The notes under the pieces: model-generated
What the model was told of the DNA's origin: nothing
Database searches by the model: none
The model's input: the letters and a program-made list of their open reading frames with translations, nothing else
Part shown: piece by piece, positions 26,058 to 34,207 of the stretch
How positions within the stretch are numbered: position 1 is the stretch's first letter
Layout of the letters: every line of letters begins with the position of its first letter
Program-made: the position numbers and the translations under genes
Origin: Alteribacillus persepolensis
Lineage (GTDB): Bacteria; Bacillota; Bacilli; Bacillales; Marinococcaceae
Reading direction: 5' to 3'
DNA length: 64,000 bases
Assembly (NCBI RefSeq): GCF_900099605.1
Contig: NZ_FNDK01000003.1
Location: 101,211 to 165,210, forward strand

Positions 26058-26567
26058 ATGAAGGTATTAAAGTGGTTAGATGAGCACTTAGAGGAATATC
26101 CATTAATTTTGTTAAGCAGCTTCACGGTAGTCATTATTTTTACACAAGTGATTATGCGTTATGTTTTTGGAAATTCATTGTCCTGGTCAGAGGAAGCAGC
26201 TAGATATGCGTTTATTTGGATGATTTATTTAGGAATCAGCTATGGAGTGAAAAAACGCAAACATTTAAATGTCGATGCTTTCTCTATATTATTTGGCAAA
26301 AAAGGAAAAGTGATACTGGGAATGATTTCGACGCTATCATTTCTTGTATTCGCGTTAGTTATTGCATGGTATGGGTTTGACATTGTGGTTAACGTTACGA
26401 GAGAATCTGCAGCAATGCAGTTGCCAATGGGATGGGTGTATGCTGCCCCGGTAACTGGTATGGTTTTAACAACATTTCGCTTAATTCAACAGTTTATTAG
26501 GCAGGTTCACGAATGGAAACAGTTACATCGAAAAAATGAATACGAAGTTCGGGAGGAAGCTATATGA
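26058..26567 (+). CDS. dctQ: TRAP transporter small permease
   Basis: 169 residues with four membrane segments, DctQ family. The conserved NSLSWSEEAARYAFIWMIYLGISYGVKKRKHLNVD around residues 38-73 is typical. The ATG follows GGAGG. It overlaps dctM by four bases (ATGA). Confidence 0.92.
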   Translation: MKVLKWLDEHLEEYPLILLSSFTVVIIFTQVIMRYVFGNSLSWSEEAARYAFIWMIYLGISYGVKKRKHLNVDAFSILFGKKGKVILGMISTLSFLVFALVIAWYGFDIVVNVTRESAAMQLPMGWVYAAPVTGMVLTTFRLIQQFIRQVHEWKQLHRKNEYEVREEAI

Positions 26568-27832
26568 CCACGTTTATTTTATTTGGCAGTTTCTTCTTTT
26601 TCTTAATTCTAACTGTTCCAATTGGTATTGCATTAGGGCTGGCTGGGTTGGTAACAGCCCTTTATTCTTCGAATATTTCGATTACTTTTTTAGCGCAAGG
26701 GTTGGTAACAGCTACTGATAACTTTGCTTTAATGGCGGTACCATTTTTTATACTGGCTGGAGAACTGATGGGAAGAGGCGGCATATCCAATCGATTATTT
26801 GATCTAGCCAACGTGTTTGTTGGGCGTTTGACCGGAGGCTTTGCAATGGCTGCAGTGCTTACTTGCATGTTTTTTTCGGCTATATCCGGTTCTGGGCCAG
26901 CAACAGTGGCGGCTATAGGAGGCATTATGATTCCAGCTATGGTCGCACAAGGCTATGATAAAAGATTTGCCACAGCAGTTATTGTGTCCGCTGGATCGTT
27001 AGGAATTATTATTCCACCAAGTATTCCACTCGTGCTGTACGGTGTGTCTGGAAATCAGTCGATTGGTGATTTATTTATGGGTGGTATATTACCTGGAATA
27101 CTACTGGGTGTCGTAATGATTACATGGGTATATATATATTCTAAAAAGAAAAACTACACCGGTACAAAAGAAAAGTTTACCTTCAAAAATATGCTGATCA
27201 AATTAAATCATGCGAAGTGGTCACTACTTGTACCAGTAATTATTTTAGGCGGAATTTATGGAGGGATATTTACACCAACGGAAGCTGCTGTTGTGGCTGT
27301 AGTGTATGCAGGCCTGGTGAGTTTTTTATTCCATAAACAAATAAGGTGGAAAGACATTCCGATTATTATTCGTGATGCAACATTAAATTCTGTTGTTATC
27401 CTACTTATTATCGGAACAGCTAATGCGTTTGGGACGTTGTTATCGATGGAGCGGATTCCGCAAGCAATCGCTAACGAATTCTTATCAATTTCAGAAAATT
27501 CATTGATTCTTTTACTTTGTATCATTTTGTTATTATTATTGATTGGATGTTTTATTGACACTTCCGCTGCTGTTATTATTTTTACCCCAATCCTTTTACC
27601 GATAGCACTGGAATTAGGTGTAGATCCAATTCATTTCGGGGTACTGATGATTGTCACTTTGGCGATTGGCTTTATCACTCCGCCTCTGGGGGTAAATCTT
27701 TTTGTTGGTTCTGGTATTTCAGGGATTGGCATGCCGGCATTAGCAAGAGCTGTTGTTCCGTTCTTTTTTGTTATGTTGTTTAGTTTAGCTGTTATTATCA
27801 TCATCCCCCCATTAACTTTATTATTTTTGTAA
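26564..27832 (+). CDS. dctM: TRAP transporter large permease
   Basis: 422 residues, about 12 membrane segments, the ion-coupled translocating subunit of the TRAP system. Conserved motifs include VPFFILAGELMGRGGISNRL, FFSAISGSGPATVAAIG, LGIIIPPSIPLVLYG and the C-terminal LAIGFITPPLGVNLFV. It ends the island; no kinase, aldolase or other catabolic enzyme follows. Confidence 0.94.
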   Translation: MTTFILFGSFFFFLILTVPIGIALGLAGLVTALYSSNISITFLAQGLVTATDNFALMAVPFFILAGELMGRGGISNRLFDLANVFVGRLTGGFAMAAVLTCMFFSAISGSGPATVAAIGGIMIPAMVAQGYDKRFATAVIVSAGSLGIIIPPSIPLVLYGVSGNQSIGDLFMGGILPGILLGVVMITWVYIYSKKKNYTGTKEKFTFKNMLIKLNHAKWSLLVPVIILGGIYGGIFTPTEAAVVAVVYAGLVSFLFHKQIRWKDIPIIIRDATLNSVVILLIIGTANAFGTLLSMERIPQAIANEFLSISENSLILLLCIILLLLLIGCFIDTSAAVIIFTPILLPIALELGVDPIHFGVLMIVTLAIGFITPPLGVNLFVGSGISGIGMPALARAVVPFFFVMLFSLAVIIIIPPLTLLFL

Positions 27833-27967
27833 GGAAAAAAAGTAGCTGTGTTCAAAAGTATATAGCTCTGTCTTTTCAAAAAGAAACGGCGGTGCTGCAT
27901 TTGTTGTTATAGGAGGAATCTGCTATGGAGTAATGTTTATAACAGCGTGTTTACGGCTGGTCTTTGA

Positions 27968-28048
27968 ATGACCGCTATTCAAAGTCGTTATACAGGAACA
28001 GGCACCAACATTATTTGGTTTCATGGATTAGGCTGTCATAGTTTATAA
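27968..28048 (+). pseudogene. Remnant of an alpha/beta hydrolase gene
   Basis: A 26-codon open piece (MTAIQSRYTGTGTNIIWF then HGLGCHSL) resembles the start of an alpha/beta hydrolase, with G-x-G and the oxyanion-hole motif HGLG. It stops there, and the following 250 bases contain no clean continuation in one frame. This fills most of the 544-base gap after dctM and is best seen as a decayed gene, possibly of the RsbQ kind. Confidence is low because the fragment is short. Confidence 0.3.
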
Positions 28049-28286
28049 GCAATATCATGTCTTGGATGGCTTGTGAAGGCAGTATCAATGGAGAAACATA
28101 AACACCGGTTTATTCATATTGGAGATTTTGCTCATCAGTGTGCAGACCATTTTGGGGTACTCTATCTTTGACGTGTCTACAGCACGATTCTAATCTATCG
28201 TTTCAGGCTCCTTTGGACATCAGTGTATTGTATAGCACACAGCAAGCCGTACAATGGAAAAAGCCGCTAGTCATTTAAATATGTGA

Positions 28287-28332
28287 AAAGAAGTGGTTCC
28301 TGCGTCCATGCGTAAGGAACCACTTCTTTATA
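28287..28332. terminator. Strong bidirectional terminator
   Basis: Perfect 15-base arms AAAGAAGTGGTTCCT (28287-28301) and the complement (28315-28329). It lies between the TRAP side (plus) and the coiled-coil gene (minus). Confidence 0.85.
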
Positions 28333-28376
28333 AATGGTGTGATGTGTGTGCATTTTTGCTTGTTTATCGAAAAAGC

Positions 28377-28928
28377 TTAGTTGTGCTGTTGGGACGAAGA
28401 AGGGAAGGTTGTATCTGTTGCTCCCATATTGTAGGAATTTTCATTATATTCTGTATCATCTATTTCTGCCTTTAACGATGCGTTTTCATCTTCTAGCTCT
28501 TTAATACGTTCGTGAAGGACTTCCATTTCATCAATTAATCTCGTTGTTTCTTCCATGTATTCCTCTGCTTTTTTGGATAGTTCTTGTAATTCTTTCTTGC
28601 TTTCTTGTAATGCTTCTTCTAACGTTTGTTTTTCGGTGCGAAACGTCTTTAAGTCTTTTTTTAATGAATCATTTTCTGCTTTTAGTGTGTGTAGCTCCTC
28701 AGTAAGGGGTTCTGTCGTTTGATCTGTGTTGTGAAGGGGCGTAGCGGTTGTCGTGCTATCAATAAATTCAAAGCCGGCAATCATAATAACCAAGCCTCCG
28801 GCGCTCAAGAAAGCAAATACTTTCTTGGACATGTTTGTTTCTTTAGTTATCCATTTGCGGCATACATGATAAAACAGATAGAGAAGAGCAGCCAGTACTG
28901 CTGCGCACCCAAGGTAAAATAATGCCAT
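28377..28928 (-). CDS. Membrane-anchored coiled-coil protein
   Basis: 183 residues, family not recognised. Two hydrophobic segments (about residues 2-21 and 37-53) are followed by a long heptad-like coiled coil from about residue 70 to 155, rich in E, K and L, and a polar tail with SSSQQHN. The topology resembles small division or cell-envelope proteins of bacilli, but no specific match is claimed. A clear GAAAGGAGG site precedes the ATG. Confidence 0.7.
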   Translation of the reverse strand: MALFYLGCAAVLAALLYLFYHVCRKWITKETNMSKKVFAFLSAGGLVIMIAGFEFIDSTTTATPLHNTDQTTEPLTEELHTLKAENDSLKKDLKTFRTEKQTLEEALQESKKELQELSKKAEEYMEETTRLIDEMEVLHERIKELEDENASLKAEIDDTEYNENSYNMGATDTTFPSSSQQHN

Positions 28929-29105
28929 GGATCATCCTCCTTTCTATCCGCTGTATAATTTACATAAAATTAAAACAATTTACTAAATATTAACACAAAA
29001 TAAAAAATACTAACAGTATGTTTTGAAAAAAGGTTCTACTATCCATGTTGGAGTAAATCAATGGTGTGCTTTTTGTTTACATTATGTAAAAAATGAAAAA
29101 CTAAG

Positions 29106-29168
29106 AAAAACGGCGGCTTCGACTATAAGGACTTGGTGACACGCCGAGTTTTTCTTATTTCTGACCTG
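29106..29168. repeat. Second dispersed repeat family, copy 2
   Basis: Aligns with 6817-6890 over about 55 bases. In this copy AAAAACGGCG and CGCCGAGTTTTT can pair to make a terminator-like stem around a 28-base interior. Confidence 0.4.
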
Positions 29169-29313
29169 ATTTAATGGAAAGCAGGGGAGATACCTGTGAA
29201 AAATAGAAGCAGTCCAAGAACCATCCAATTAGAAAAATGCAGGCGGTGAATGCTCCCGCTAAACGTTATAGAGTCTGAAAAAAGGATGATACGTACATGG
29301 TATACAGTGGAAA

Positions 29314-29348
29314 AGCCTGTTATGACAATAATTTTTTCATAACAGGCT
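29314..29348 (-). terminator. Terminator of dioxygenase gene
   Basis: Perfect 12-base arms AGCCTGTTATGA and TCATAACAGGCT, with TTTT following on the minus strand. Confidence 0.8.
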
Positions 29349-29383
29349 GTTGGTGAAGTGGACCAAAATATGCTTTTCTTTAA

Positions 29384-30169
29384 TTATCCAAACTGCCAAA
29401 TCGTGTGACTTAGGTTGCGGTAACGATAGCTTTGATGACGAAGCATTGCTGTTTTATTGTTGTCAGCTGCTCCCATTGCGTAAAACAGCGGGATAAAATG
29501 TTCTTTGCCAAAAGGGGGAACAGCTTTGGATGCATGAGGAGCTTGTTGTTCATAATCAAATAAAGCCTCTGTGTCCCAGTTTTTCACTTTCTCGTTAAGC
29601 CATGCTTCAAATTCAGGCACCCAGCTGTCGACGATATCATCATCAAGGTCCATTCGTGCCATCATCAAGTTGTGAACCGTGCCGCCGCTGCCTATCACCA
29701 TAATATCCTGTTCTCTTAGCGAGGCTAGTGCTCTGCCAATATGATATTGATCAGCAGGTGACAGGTGCGGATTCACAGACATAGAAATAACGGGTATGTC
29801 TGCATCGGGATAGAGAATATTTAATACAACCCAGGCACCATGGTCGAGGCCGCGTTGTGAATTGACGCTGTAATCAATATGATAGTGATCAAACAACTGC
29901 GTAATGTCTTCAGCTAATGCAGGGTCGCCGTGAGCAGGATACTGCATGCGATGTAATTCGTCAGGAAACCCGCCAAAATCATGAATAGTGTCATAGTCGT
30001 TTGCGTTACTCACCATTTGTACAGGGGCTTCCCAATGTGCAGAAAACAGCACAATGGCTTTTGGCCGTGGAAACTCTTCTCGCAGCTGCTGGATAGCTTG
30101 GGTATATTCATTATTTTCTAATGCTAATAGCGGAGCACCGTGAGCAATAAAAAATGCAGGCATAGTCAT
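29384..30169 (-). CDS. LigB/DODA-type extradiol dioxygenase
   Basis: 261-residue class III ring-cleaving dioxygenase of the 4,5-DOPA-dioxygenase-like family, non-haem iron or zinc enzyme. Visible features: PAFFIAHGAPLLAL (His ligand near residue 10), LFSAHWEAP (second His near 44), GLDHGAWVVL, IGSGGTVHNL (loop histidine near 165) and the C terminus HTIWQFG. The start at 30169 follows GAGGAGG. It is divergent from an XRE-cupin regulator which may control it. The aromatic substrate is unknown, and the catechol operon of this window uses the intradiol route instead. Confidence 0.9.
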   Translation of the reverse strand: MTMPAFFIAHGAPLLALENNEYTQAIQQLREEFPRPKAIVLFSAHWEAPVQMVSNANDYDTIHDFGGFPDELHRMQYPAHGDPALAEDITQLFDHYHIDYSVNSQRGLDHGAWVVLNILYPDADIPVISMSVNPHLSPADQYHIGRALASLREQDIMVIGSGGTVHNLMMARMDLDDDIVDSWVPEFEAWLNEKVKNWDTEALFDYEQQAPHASKAVPPFGKEHFIPLFYAMGAADNNKTAMLRHQSYRYRNLSHTIWQFG

Positions 30170-30221
30170 GGTCAAAGACCTCCTCATATGATTGGAAAAA
30201 TCATTTTGTATATGATATTGT

Positions 30222-30315
30222 TTTCTTATATGAAAAATTGTTTACTAAAACATAACAAAAAGTGTTGAAAGGCGTCAATGAATATGTTTTCCAATAACGA
30301 AAAAAGTTTCTTATA
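30222..30315. promoter_or_regulatory. Divergent regulatory region with repeated TTTCTTATA
   Basis: TTTCTTATA occurs at 30222-30230 and again at 30307-30315, in the same orientation, flanking the promoter zone between the dioxygenase and the XRE-cupin gene. The first copy is also part of the inverted repeat TTTTC...GAAAA (30221-30236). These are candidate binding sites for the XRE protein. Confidence 0.35.
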
Positions 30316-30332
30316 AAAAAGGAGTGAAAAGC

Positions 30333-30875
30333 ATGGACATTGGATCTGCTGTTCGATCAATACGGAAGAAACGAAATATTACGATTGCAGAGATGAGTGA
30401 AGGAACTGGATTGTCAAAAGGATTTATTAGCAATATGGAAAACAATCATACATCTCCTTCTCTTCACACGTTACAAATGATTGCTGAATTTCTTCACGTG
30501 CCTCTTCCCTACTTATTATTAGAAAATCATCAAAAAATACGCGTACTTCGTGAACATGAACGTCAGCAGACGATACACAACAATCAAGGGGTAAAAGTGG
30601 AGCATTTAACATATAAAGGAGGATTGCGTATGCAGCGTGTTGACATGGCACCTGGTGCTTCTACAGGCAAGGAGCCGCATGCGCATGCTGGGGAAGAATG
30701 CCACGTAGTACTTCAAGGTACAGTGCTGGCCGAACAAGGAGAAGATTCTGTGATTCTAGAAGACGGTGATTCTTTCAGCTGGAATGCCAGCGTCCCGCAT
30801 TATGTGAAAAACATTGGTGATACCAACGCCATTCTCCTTATCTCCATATACTCTGATGAAAACGACATATTATAA
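30333..30875 (+). CDS. XRE-family regulator with C-terminal cupin
   Basis: 180 residues: N-terminal helix-turn-helix (VRSIRKKRNITIAEMSEGTGLSKGFISNMENNHTSPSLHTL, about residues 6-46) and a C-terminal cupin sensor domain with KEPHAHAGEECHVVLQG and a final VPHYVKNIGD. Such proteins sense a small molecule through the cupin and regulate a neighbouring operon, here most likely the divergent dioxygenase gene. The start at 30333 is preceded by AAAAAAGGAG. Confidence 0.88.
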   Translation: MDIGSAVRSIRKKRNITIAEMSEGTGLSKGFISNMENNHTSPSLHTLQMIAEFLHVPLPYLLLENHQKIRVLREHERQQTIHNNQGVKVEHLTYKGGLRMQRVDMAPGASTGKEPHAHAGEECHVVLQGTVLAEQGEDSVILEDGDSFSWNASVPHYVKNIGDTNAILLISIYSDENDIL

Positions 30876-31201
30876 AGACAAAAAGACTTGCGCATATTTG
30901 TAGGAGAAATCGGGTATAGGAAGAATAAGAGCAGTATATTTCTATAAATATTAAAAAAATAAAAAAATAAAAAATAATTGTCGAAACAACAGGTTTATTA
31001 ATTGAGAATATTCTTATATTTTTATATAATGGAAATATACCTTTTTCCTATGTTGGTAATAAAGACAATGAAATCTTTTTGGTGTCAAATATGTATACAA
31101 AGATCAGAAGATTGCGCACACATGGATATGAACAAAAGTACAACATCAAGAGTGTCATTTGAAAAAGGCACTCAGAGGATATGAAGTGGGAGGAATCGCA
31201 G
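30876..31201. other. AT-rich intergenic region
   Basis: First half of the 740-base gap after the XRE-cupin gene. It has A/T-only runs near 30955-30985. No gene is supported here; a 60-codon frame at 31002-31184 lacks a ribosome binding site. Confidence 0.4.
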
Positions 31202-31333
31202 ATGAGAAAAAGAATGATACAGCAGAATGTAAATCCAAATAGAAATGCTGAACAAAAAATAAAAGGAAAAGATAAGGAACAACTAAAGTGGCAGAAACTC
31301 GTCATCCGCGAAGAGTATGTCGGAACAAAGTAA
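31202..31333 (+). CDS. Small basic protein, 43 residues
   Basis: ATG preceded by GGGAGGAATCGCAG, a good ribosome binding site at normal distance. The product is polar and basic (MRKRMIQQNVNPNRNAEQ, then KIKGKDKEQLKWQ), ending VIREEYVGTK, without a hydrophobic segment. A strong terminator follows 39 bases later. Its size and N/Q/K-rich composition resemble small sporulation-time proteins of bacilli, but no family is recognised. Confidence 0.45.
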   Translation: MRKRMIQQNVNPNRNAEQKIKGKDKEQLKWQKLVIREEYVGTK

Positions 31334-31371
31334 ATTATCAAGTTTCATTATAGATTGGCATAGGAGAAAGG

Positions 31372-31410
31372 AAAGCAGTTCACTCATATAAAAAAGTGGA
31401 CTGCTTTTTT
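31372..31410 (+). terminator. Terminator after small basic protein gene
   Basis: Stem AAAGCAGTTCACT with AGTGGACTGCTTT (one mismatch), then six T residues. It supports transcription of the small ORF just upstream. Confidence 0.75.
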
Positions 31411-31616
31411 GTATTGGTGAAAAAAGGCGGCACGAGCACGGTTGAAATATCGAAACAGTTAACATATCAATGAAAACAGCGGGAACTAAGACGTGGTCAT
31501 CGAGGAGACCAGCGAAACAAGAAACGTCTGGTGCGCACAAAAAGGTGAGCATAACCACGATGCTCGTTTCATATAGTTTTTGTGTATACCAACTTTCATA
31601 GAATGAGGAGGACAGC

Positions 31617-31967
31617 ATGATGAACAGAGTGACGGAGATGGTCTTAGGAATCATTGGTGGACTTATTGGATTTGGTGCGGCATTTTTTGCGTTGTTTATG
31701 GGAACAATTGATGCAGCTGTAAATGAAGCAGCCAGTGGATTAACAGCGTTAGGTATTAGTGCTTTTGTATTTAGTGGTTTGGCTGTTATCGGAGCGATTG
31801 CTGTTAAGTGGAAACCTGTCTTTTGCGGCTGGGTGATGGCGGTTAGTGGACTTATTCTATTGATTTCGCTCGGGTTGTTTGGTGTGGTTCCGGCATTGTT
31901 CTTAATTCCGGCTGGATTAATGGGTATTATCCGCAAAGAAAAACAACCGGCTGCAGCGGAGAGTTAA
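31617..31967 (+). CDS. DUF4064-like small membrane protein
   Basis: 116 residues with three to four hydrophobic segments, glycine- and alanine-rich, of the DUF4064 type seen in Firmicutes (start RVTEMVLGIIGGLIGFGAAF). The ATG follows GAGGAGG. It is 34 bases upstream of a lipoprotein gene with which it probably forms an operon. Role unknown, probably at the cell envelope. The 200 bases upstream show no gene. Confidence 0.8.
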   Translation: MMNRVTEMVLGIIGGLIGFGAAFFALFMGTIDAAVNEAASGLTALGISAFVFSGLAVIGAIAVKWKPVFCGWVMAVSGLILLISLGLFGVVPALFLIPAGLMGIIRKEKQPAAAES

Positions 31968-32001
31968 ATCGAAGGGAACGTCGTTGTTGGAGGGGACGTC
32001 C

Positions 32002-32577
32002 GTGAAAAAATGGATGGTTTTCATCAGCCTTTGGGTGATCGCAAGTGTATTGATGGCTTGCACGAGTGAATCCGGCGTTTCTCCTTCTGATAAAAAAAAT
32101 ACACCACCTGACATCGAAGAAACTATGACACTCGGGTCAAAAGACAATCCTGTTGGCCGTGGTGTGACAGTGTCTATAAAAACAAATGATTTTTTTTATG
32201 GTCATGTTCATTACGAGATGACCTTGTGCGAAGTGATTAGCGGAGAGGAAGCGGAAGAAATCGTGCTGAAAGCAAGTCCGCATAATGAGCCGTCTGGCGC
32301 GGAACTAGAATATATTCTCGCTAAGTTTCATATGACGCTGAAAGAAGTGGAAAACGAACCATTTTTTGTGAACGCCTACACGTTTCATGTGGTGAATGAG
32401 GATGGTATATCTTACGAGTTATATAATAATATTATAGGTTTGATCCCTGCATGGCCAGATAATGTGAACAGCGGTGAGGAGATTGAGGGTTGGGCAGGGT
32501 TTCTCGTTCGAAAAGACGATAAACGGCCTCTTGTTCAGTATGACCGTCTCTGGTTCGACTTACGAGATGAACGGTAA
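32002..32577 (+). CDS. Lipoprotein with DUF4352-like domain
   Basis: 191-residue lipoprotein. The signal peptide ends in the lipobox LMAC (Cys about residue 20), then a polar linker and an immunoglobulin-like beta domain typical of DUF4352 (GSKDNPVGRGVTVSIKTND... and GWAGFLVRKDDKRPLVQYDRLWF). The GTG start at 32002 was chosen because GGAGGGG lies seven bases upstream and it places the signal peptide at the N terminus. Follows the DUF4064 gene. Confidence 0.8.
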   Translation: MKKWMVFISLWVIASVLMACTSESGVSPSDKKNTPPDIEETMTLGSKDNPVGRGVTVSIKTNDFFYGHVHYEMTLCEVISGEEAEEIVLKASPHNEPSGAELEYILAKFHMTLKEVENEPFFVNAYTFHVVNEDGISYELYNNIIGLIPAWPDNVNSGEEIEGWAGFLVRKDDKRPLVQYDRLWFDLRDER

Positions 32578-32582
32578 AAGAT

Positions 32583-32612
32583 AAACGCAGGGAGCATCCT
32601 GCGTTTTTTTGC
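32583..32612 (+). terminator. Terminator after lipoprotein
   Basis: Nine-base stem AAACGCAGG/CCTGCGTTT followed by a T run. Confidence 0.8.
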
Positions 32613-32690
32613 ACTGAACAGGCAAGTATCATATTGCAGCATGGGTGAATGATTGATGCAGCTAAAACGTTGGGGAAATCAATATAAGTG

Positions 32691-32747
32691 CAGCCAGGCA
32701 GCCGCCTGCACCTAAAGAAAGACTTGGCTGACGCCAAGTCTTTCTTT
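32691..32747 (+). repeat. Tandem hairpins upstream of DPBB gene
   Basis: First hairpin GTGCAG...CTGCAC, then a perfect 15-base stem AAAGAAAGACTTGGC / GCCAAGTCTTTCTTT (32714-32728 and 32733-32747) with a four-base loop. It lies 104 bases before the DPBB start and after the previous gene's own terminator, so it could be an attenuator or an orphan terminator. Confidence 0.5.
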
Positions 32748-32851
32748 ATAGGCAGTCATGTAAAAATGTTGTACAAAAATAACATTGGTGTCATATTGCA
32801 GCTTGTTTTACACATATCGTTATCGAGAGTGCTGAAAAGAGGAGGAGTAAG

Positions 32852-33529
32852 ATGTATTATCCACATGGCCCTTATCGAGCGATGTATCCTTATGCTGTGC
32901 ATCCGTATCCGCTGCAGTATGCACCAAGAATGATGCCTGTTTATTCATATGCAGACCCATTTATGCGTCAGCAGCAAGCCGTGCTGGGGCAAGCGACATG
33001 GACGGAAGGCGGGGAAGTAACGAAATGCGGTTTGTCCTGGTCAGACAATAACAGCATGACAGCGGCCGTTGGAGAACAGTCTCCATATCAATGCGGAGAA
33101 TATTTGCATGTTCGGAACTTGTCCATGCCGGATCACGAAATTACAGTGGTTATTGTCGATCAGACATCAGGCTACCCGGCAAACAAGTTGAATCTTCACC
33201 GCAAAGCATTTGAAGCGTTAGGTGCACACGTAGATGTGGGAGTGATCAATATCGCTATAACACCGGTGTCATCGGGAGATAACGGTACGAATGGCAGCAG
33301 GTGGGGGGAACATTTAGCGGCAATCGCACAGACCGCATATCCGAATCTCTATGTAGGTGGGTATGCTCCGGTAGAACAAATTGATATTTCAGCGGAGCGG
33401 ACAAAGGAAACGTTTGAAATTACACTGCATTCACCGCAAGAAACAAAAAAAGTACGGGGGAATGTTATCTACGAATCGGATAATCAACGCATGGTATCAT
33501 TTGATATCGAAGAGATGCAGCGGAGCTGA
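32852..33529 (+). CDS. RlpA-like double-psi beta-barrel protein with Tyr/Pro-rich leader
   Basis: 225 residues. Residues 1-38 are rich in Tyr, Pro, Met and His (MYYPHGPYRAMYPYAVHPYP). Residues about 45-145 form a double-psi beta-barrel domain (TWTEGGEVTKCGLSWSDN, TAAVGEQSPYQCG, VVIVDQTSGYPANKLNLHRKAFEALG), with two cysteines likely to form a disulfide and the Asp of VDQ as in RlpA/expansin domains. The rest resembles the C-terminal part of DUF3889 proteins. There is no signal peptide. A spore-surface role is plausible, as the leader resembles the one of the cupin at 43056. Confidence 0.75.
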   Translation: MYYPHGPYRAMYPYAVHPYPLQYAPRMMPVYSYADPFMRQQQAVLGQATWTEGGEVTKCGLSWSDNNSMTAAVGEQSPYQCGEYLHVRNLSMPDHEITVVIVDQTSGYPANKLNLHRKAFEALGAHVDVGVINIAITPVSSGDNGTNGSRWGEHLAAIAQTAYPNLYVGGYAPVEQIDISAERTKETFEITLHSPQETKKVRGNVIYESDNQRMVSFDIEEMQRS

Positions 33530-33588
33530 TATACGGCTCCGTTTTGATGTGTTTTAGTACGAGGAGCGGTCTGCACGGACGAGTGGTA

Positions 33589-33921
33589 CTAGTCATGATG
33601 ATCTGTTTCCCGTTTTTTAGCTTCTAAAAAACGTTTGAACTCTTCTTTCGTAACATGAGAGTCCATGGCTTCTTTTACAATATCTGTCCATACACTGTCC
33701 AGGTTGGCTGGATTGTTTGCATTGTTTTCTGTTTCGAGTAATGAGTGTACAGAGACACCTAGTCCATCAGCGATTGTCTTTATTGTATCTGGAGGTAAAT
33801 GAACATGTTTATTATGTTCAATTCGTTTCAAGCGAGTAGTGGAGAGGCCTGTTTCACGGGATAAATCCATCACAGACATATTATTCATCAGCCGATAATG
33901 GGTTATTTTTTCGCTAAGCAT
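33589..33921 (-). CDS. sinR: SinR-like transcriptional regulator
   Basis: 110 residues with an N-terminal XRE helix-turn-helix (KITHYRLMNNMSVMDLSRETGLSTTRLKRIEHN) and a C-terminal dimerisation motif LDSVWTDIVKEAMDSHVTKEEFKRFLEAKKRE that matches the Sin-type domain of SinR (L-D-S-x-W..., E-F-R-x-F-L). In B. subtilis SinR represses biofilm genes and is antagonised by SinI. No sinI is next to it here, and no matrix operon is in view. The start follows CAGGAG. It could also be a SinR paralogue such as SlrR. Confidence 0.8.
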   Translation of the reverse strand: MLSEKITHYRLMNNMSVMDLSRETGLSTTRLKRIEHNKHVHLPPDTIKTIADGLGVSVHSLLETENNANNPANLDSVWTDIVKEAMDSHVTKEEFKRFLEAKKRETDHHD

Positions 33922-34207
33922 GGTTTTCAGCTCCTGTAACAGTGAAAGGTGTTCGAAAATTAGTGAAATTTGCTGGTATTATGTTTATTTTATCAAAAAG
34001 CCAGTGGCTTGGAAACAACTAATTCACGGCCGCACAGCTTGGGTACGCCGTTTCCCGTCACAGGACAGAGAGGTATTTTCATGTAATAGAATGAGTAGAT
34101 GTCCGACAATATCCTCATGTTGCACCTTATTTGCTATTACAATGATGAAAGAATGAGATAGAATGGGTAAAGAAACAGTCTAAAGCAGCAAATCAGGAGG
34201 TTGAAAC

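Larger units (their letters stand above)
28929..29383. other. Intergenic region, 455 bases
   Basis: AT-rich upstream region of the coiled-coil gene followed by a copy of the second dispersed repeat (29106-29168) and a terminator (29314-29348). No gene was seen. Confidence 0.5.

Noticed and set aside
31283..31936. 217-codon open frame on the minus strand.
   Set aside because: It is antisense to the DUF4064 gene, composed of a low-complexity I/N/P/T-rich translation, with no ribosome binding site.
33920..34156. 78-codon plus-strand frame upstream of the ATL gene.
   Set aside because: No ribosome binding site, Cys/Ser/Trp-rich composition typical of non-coding translation.
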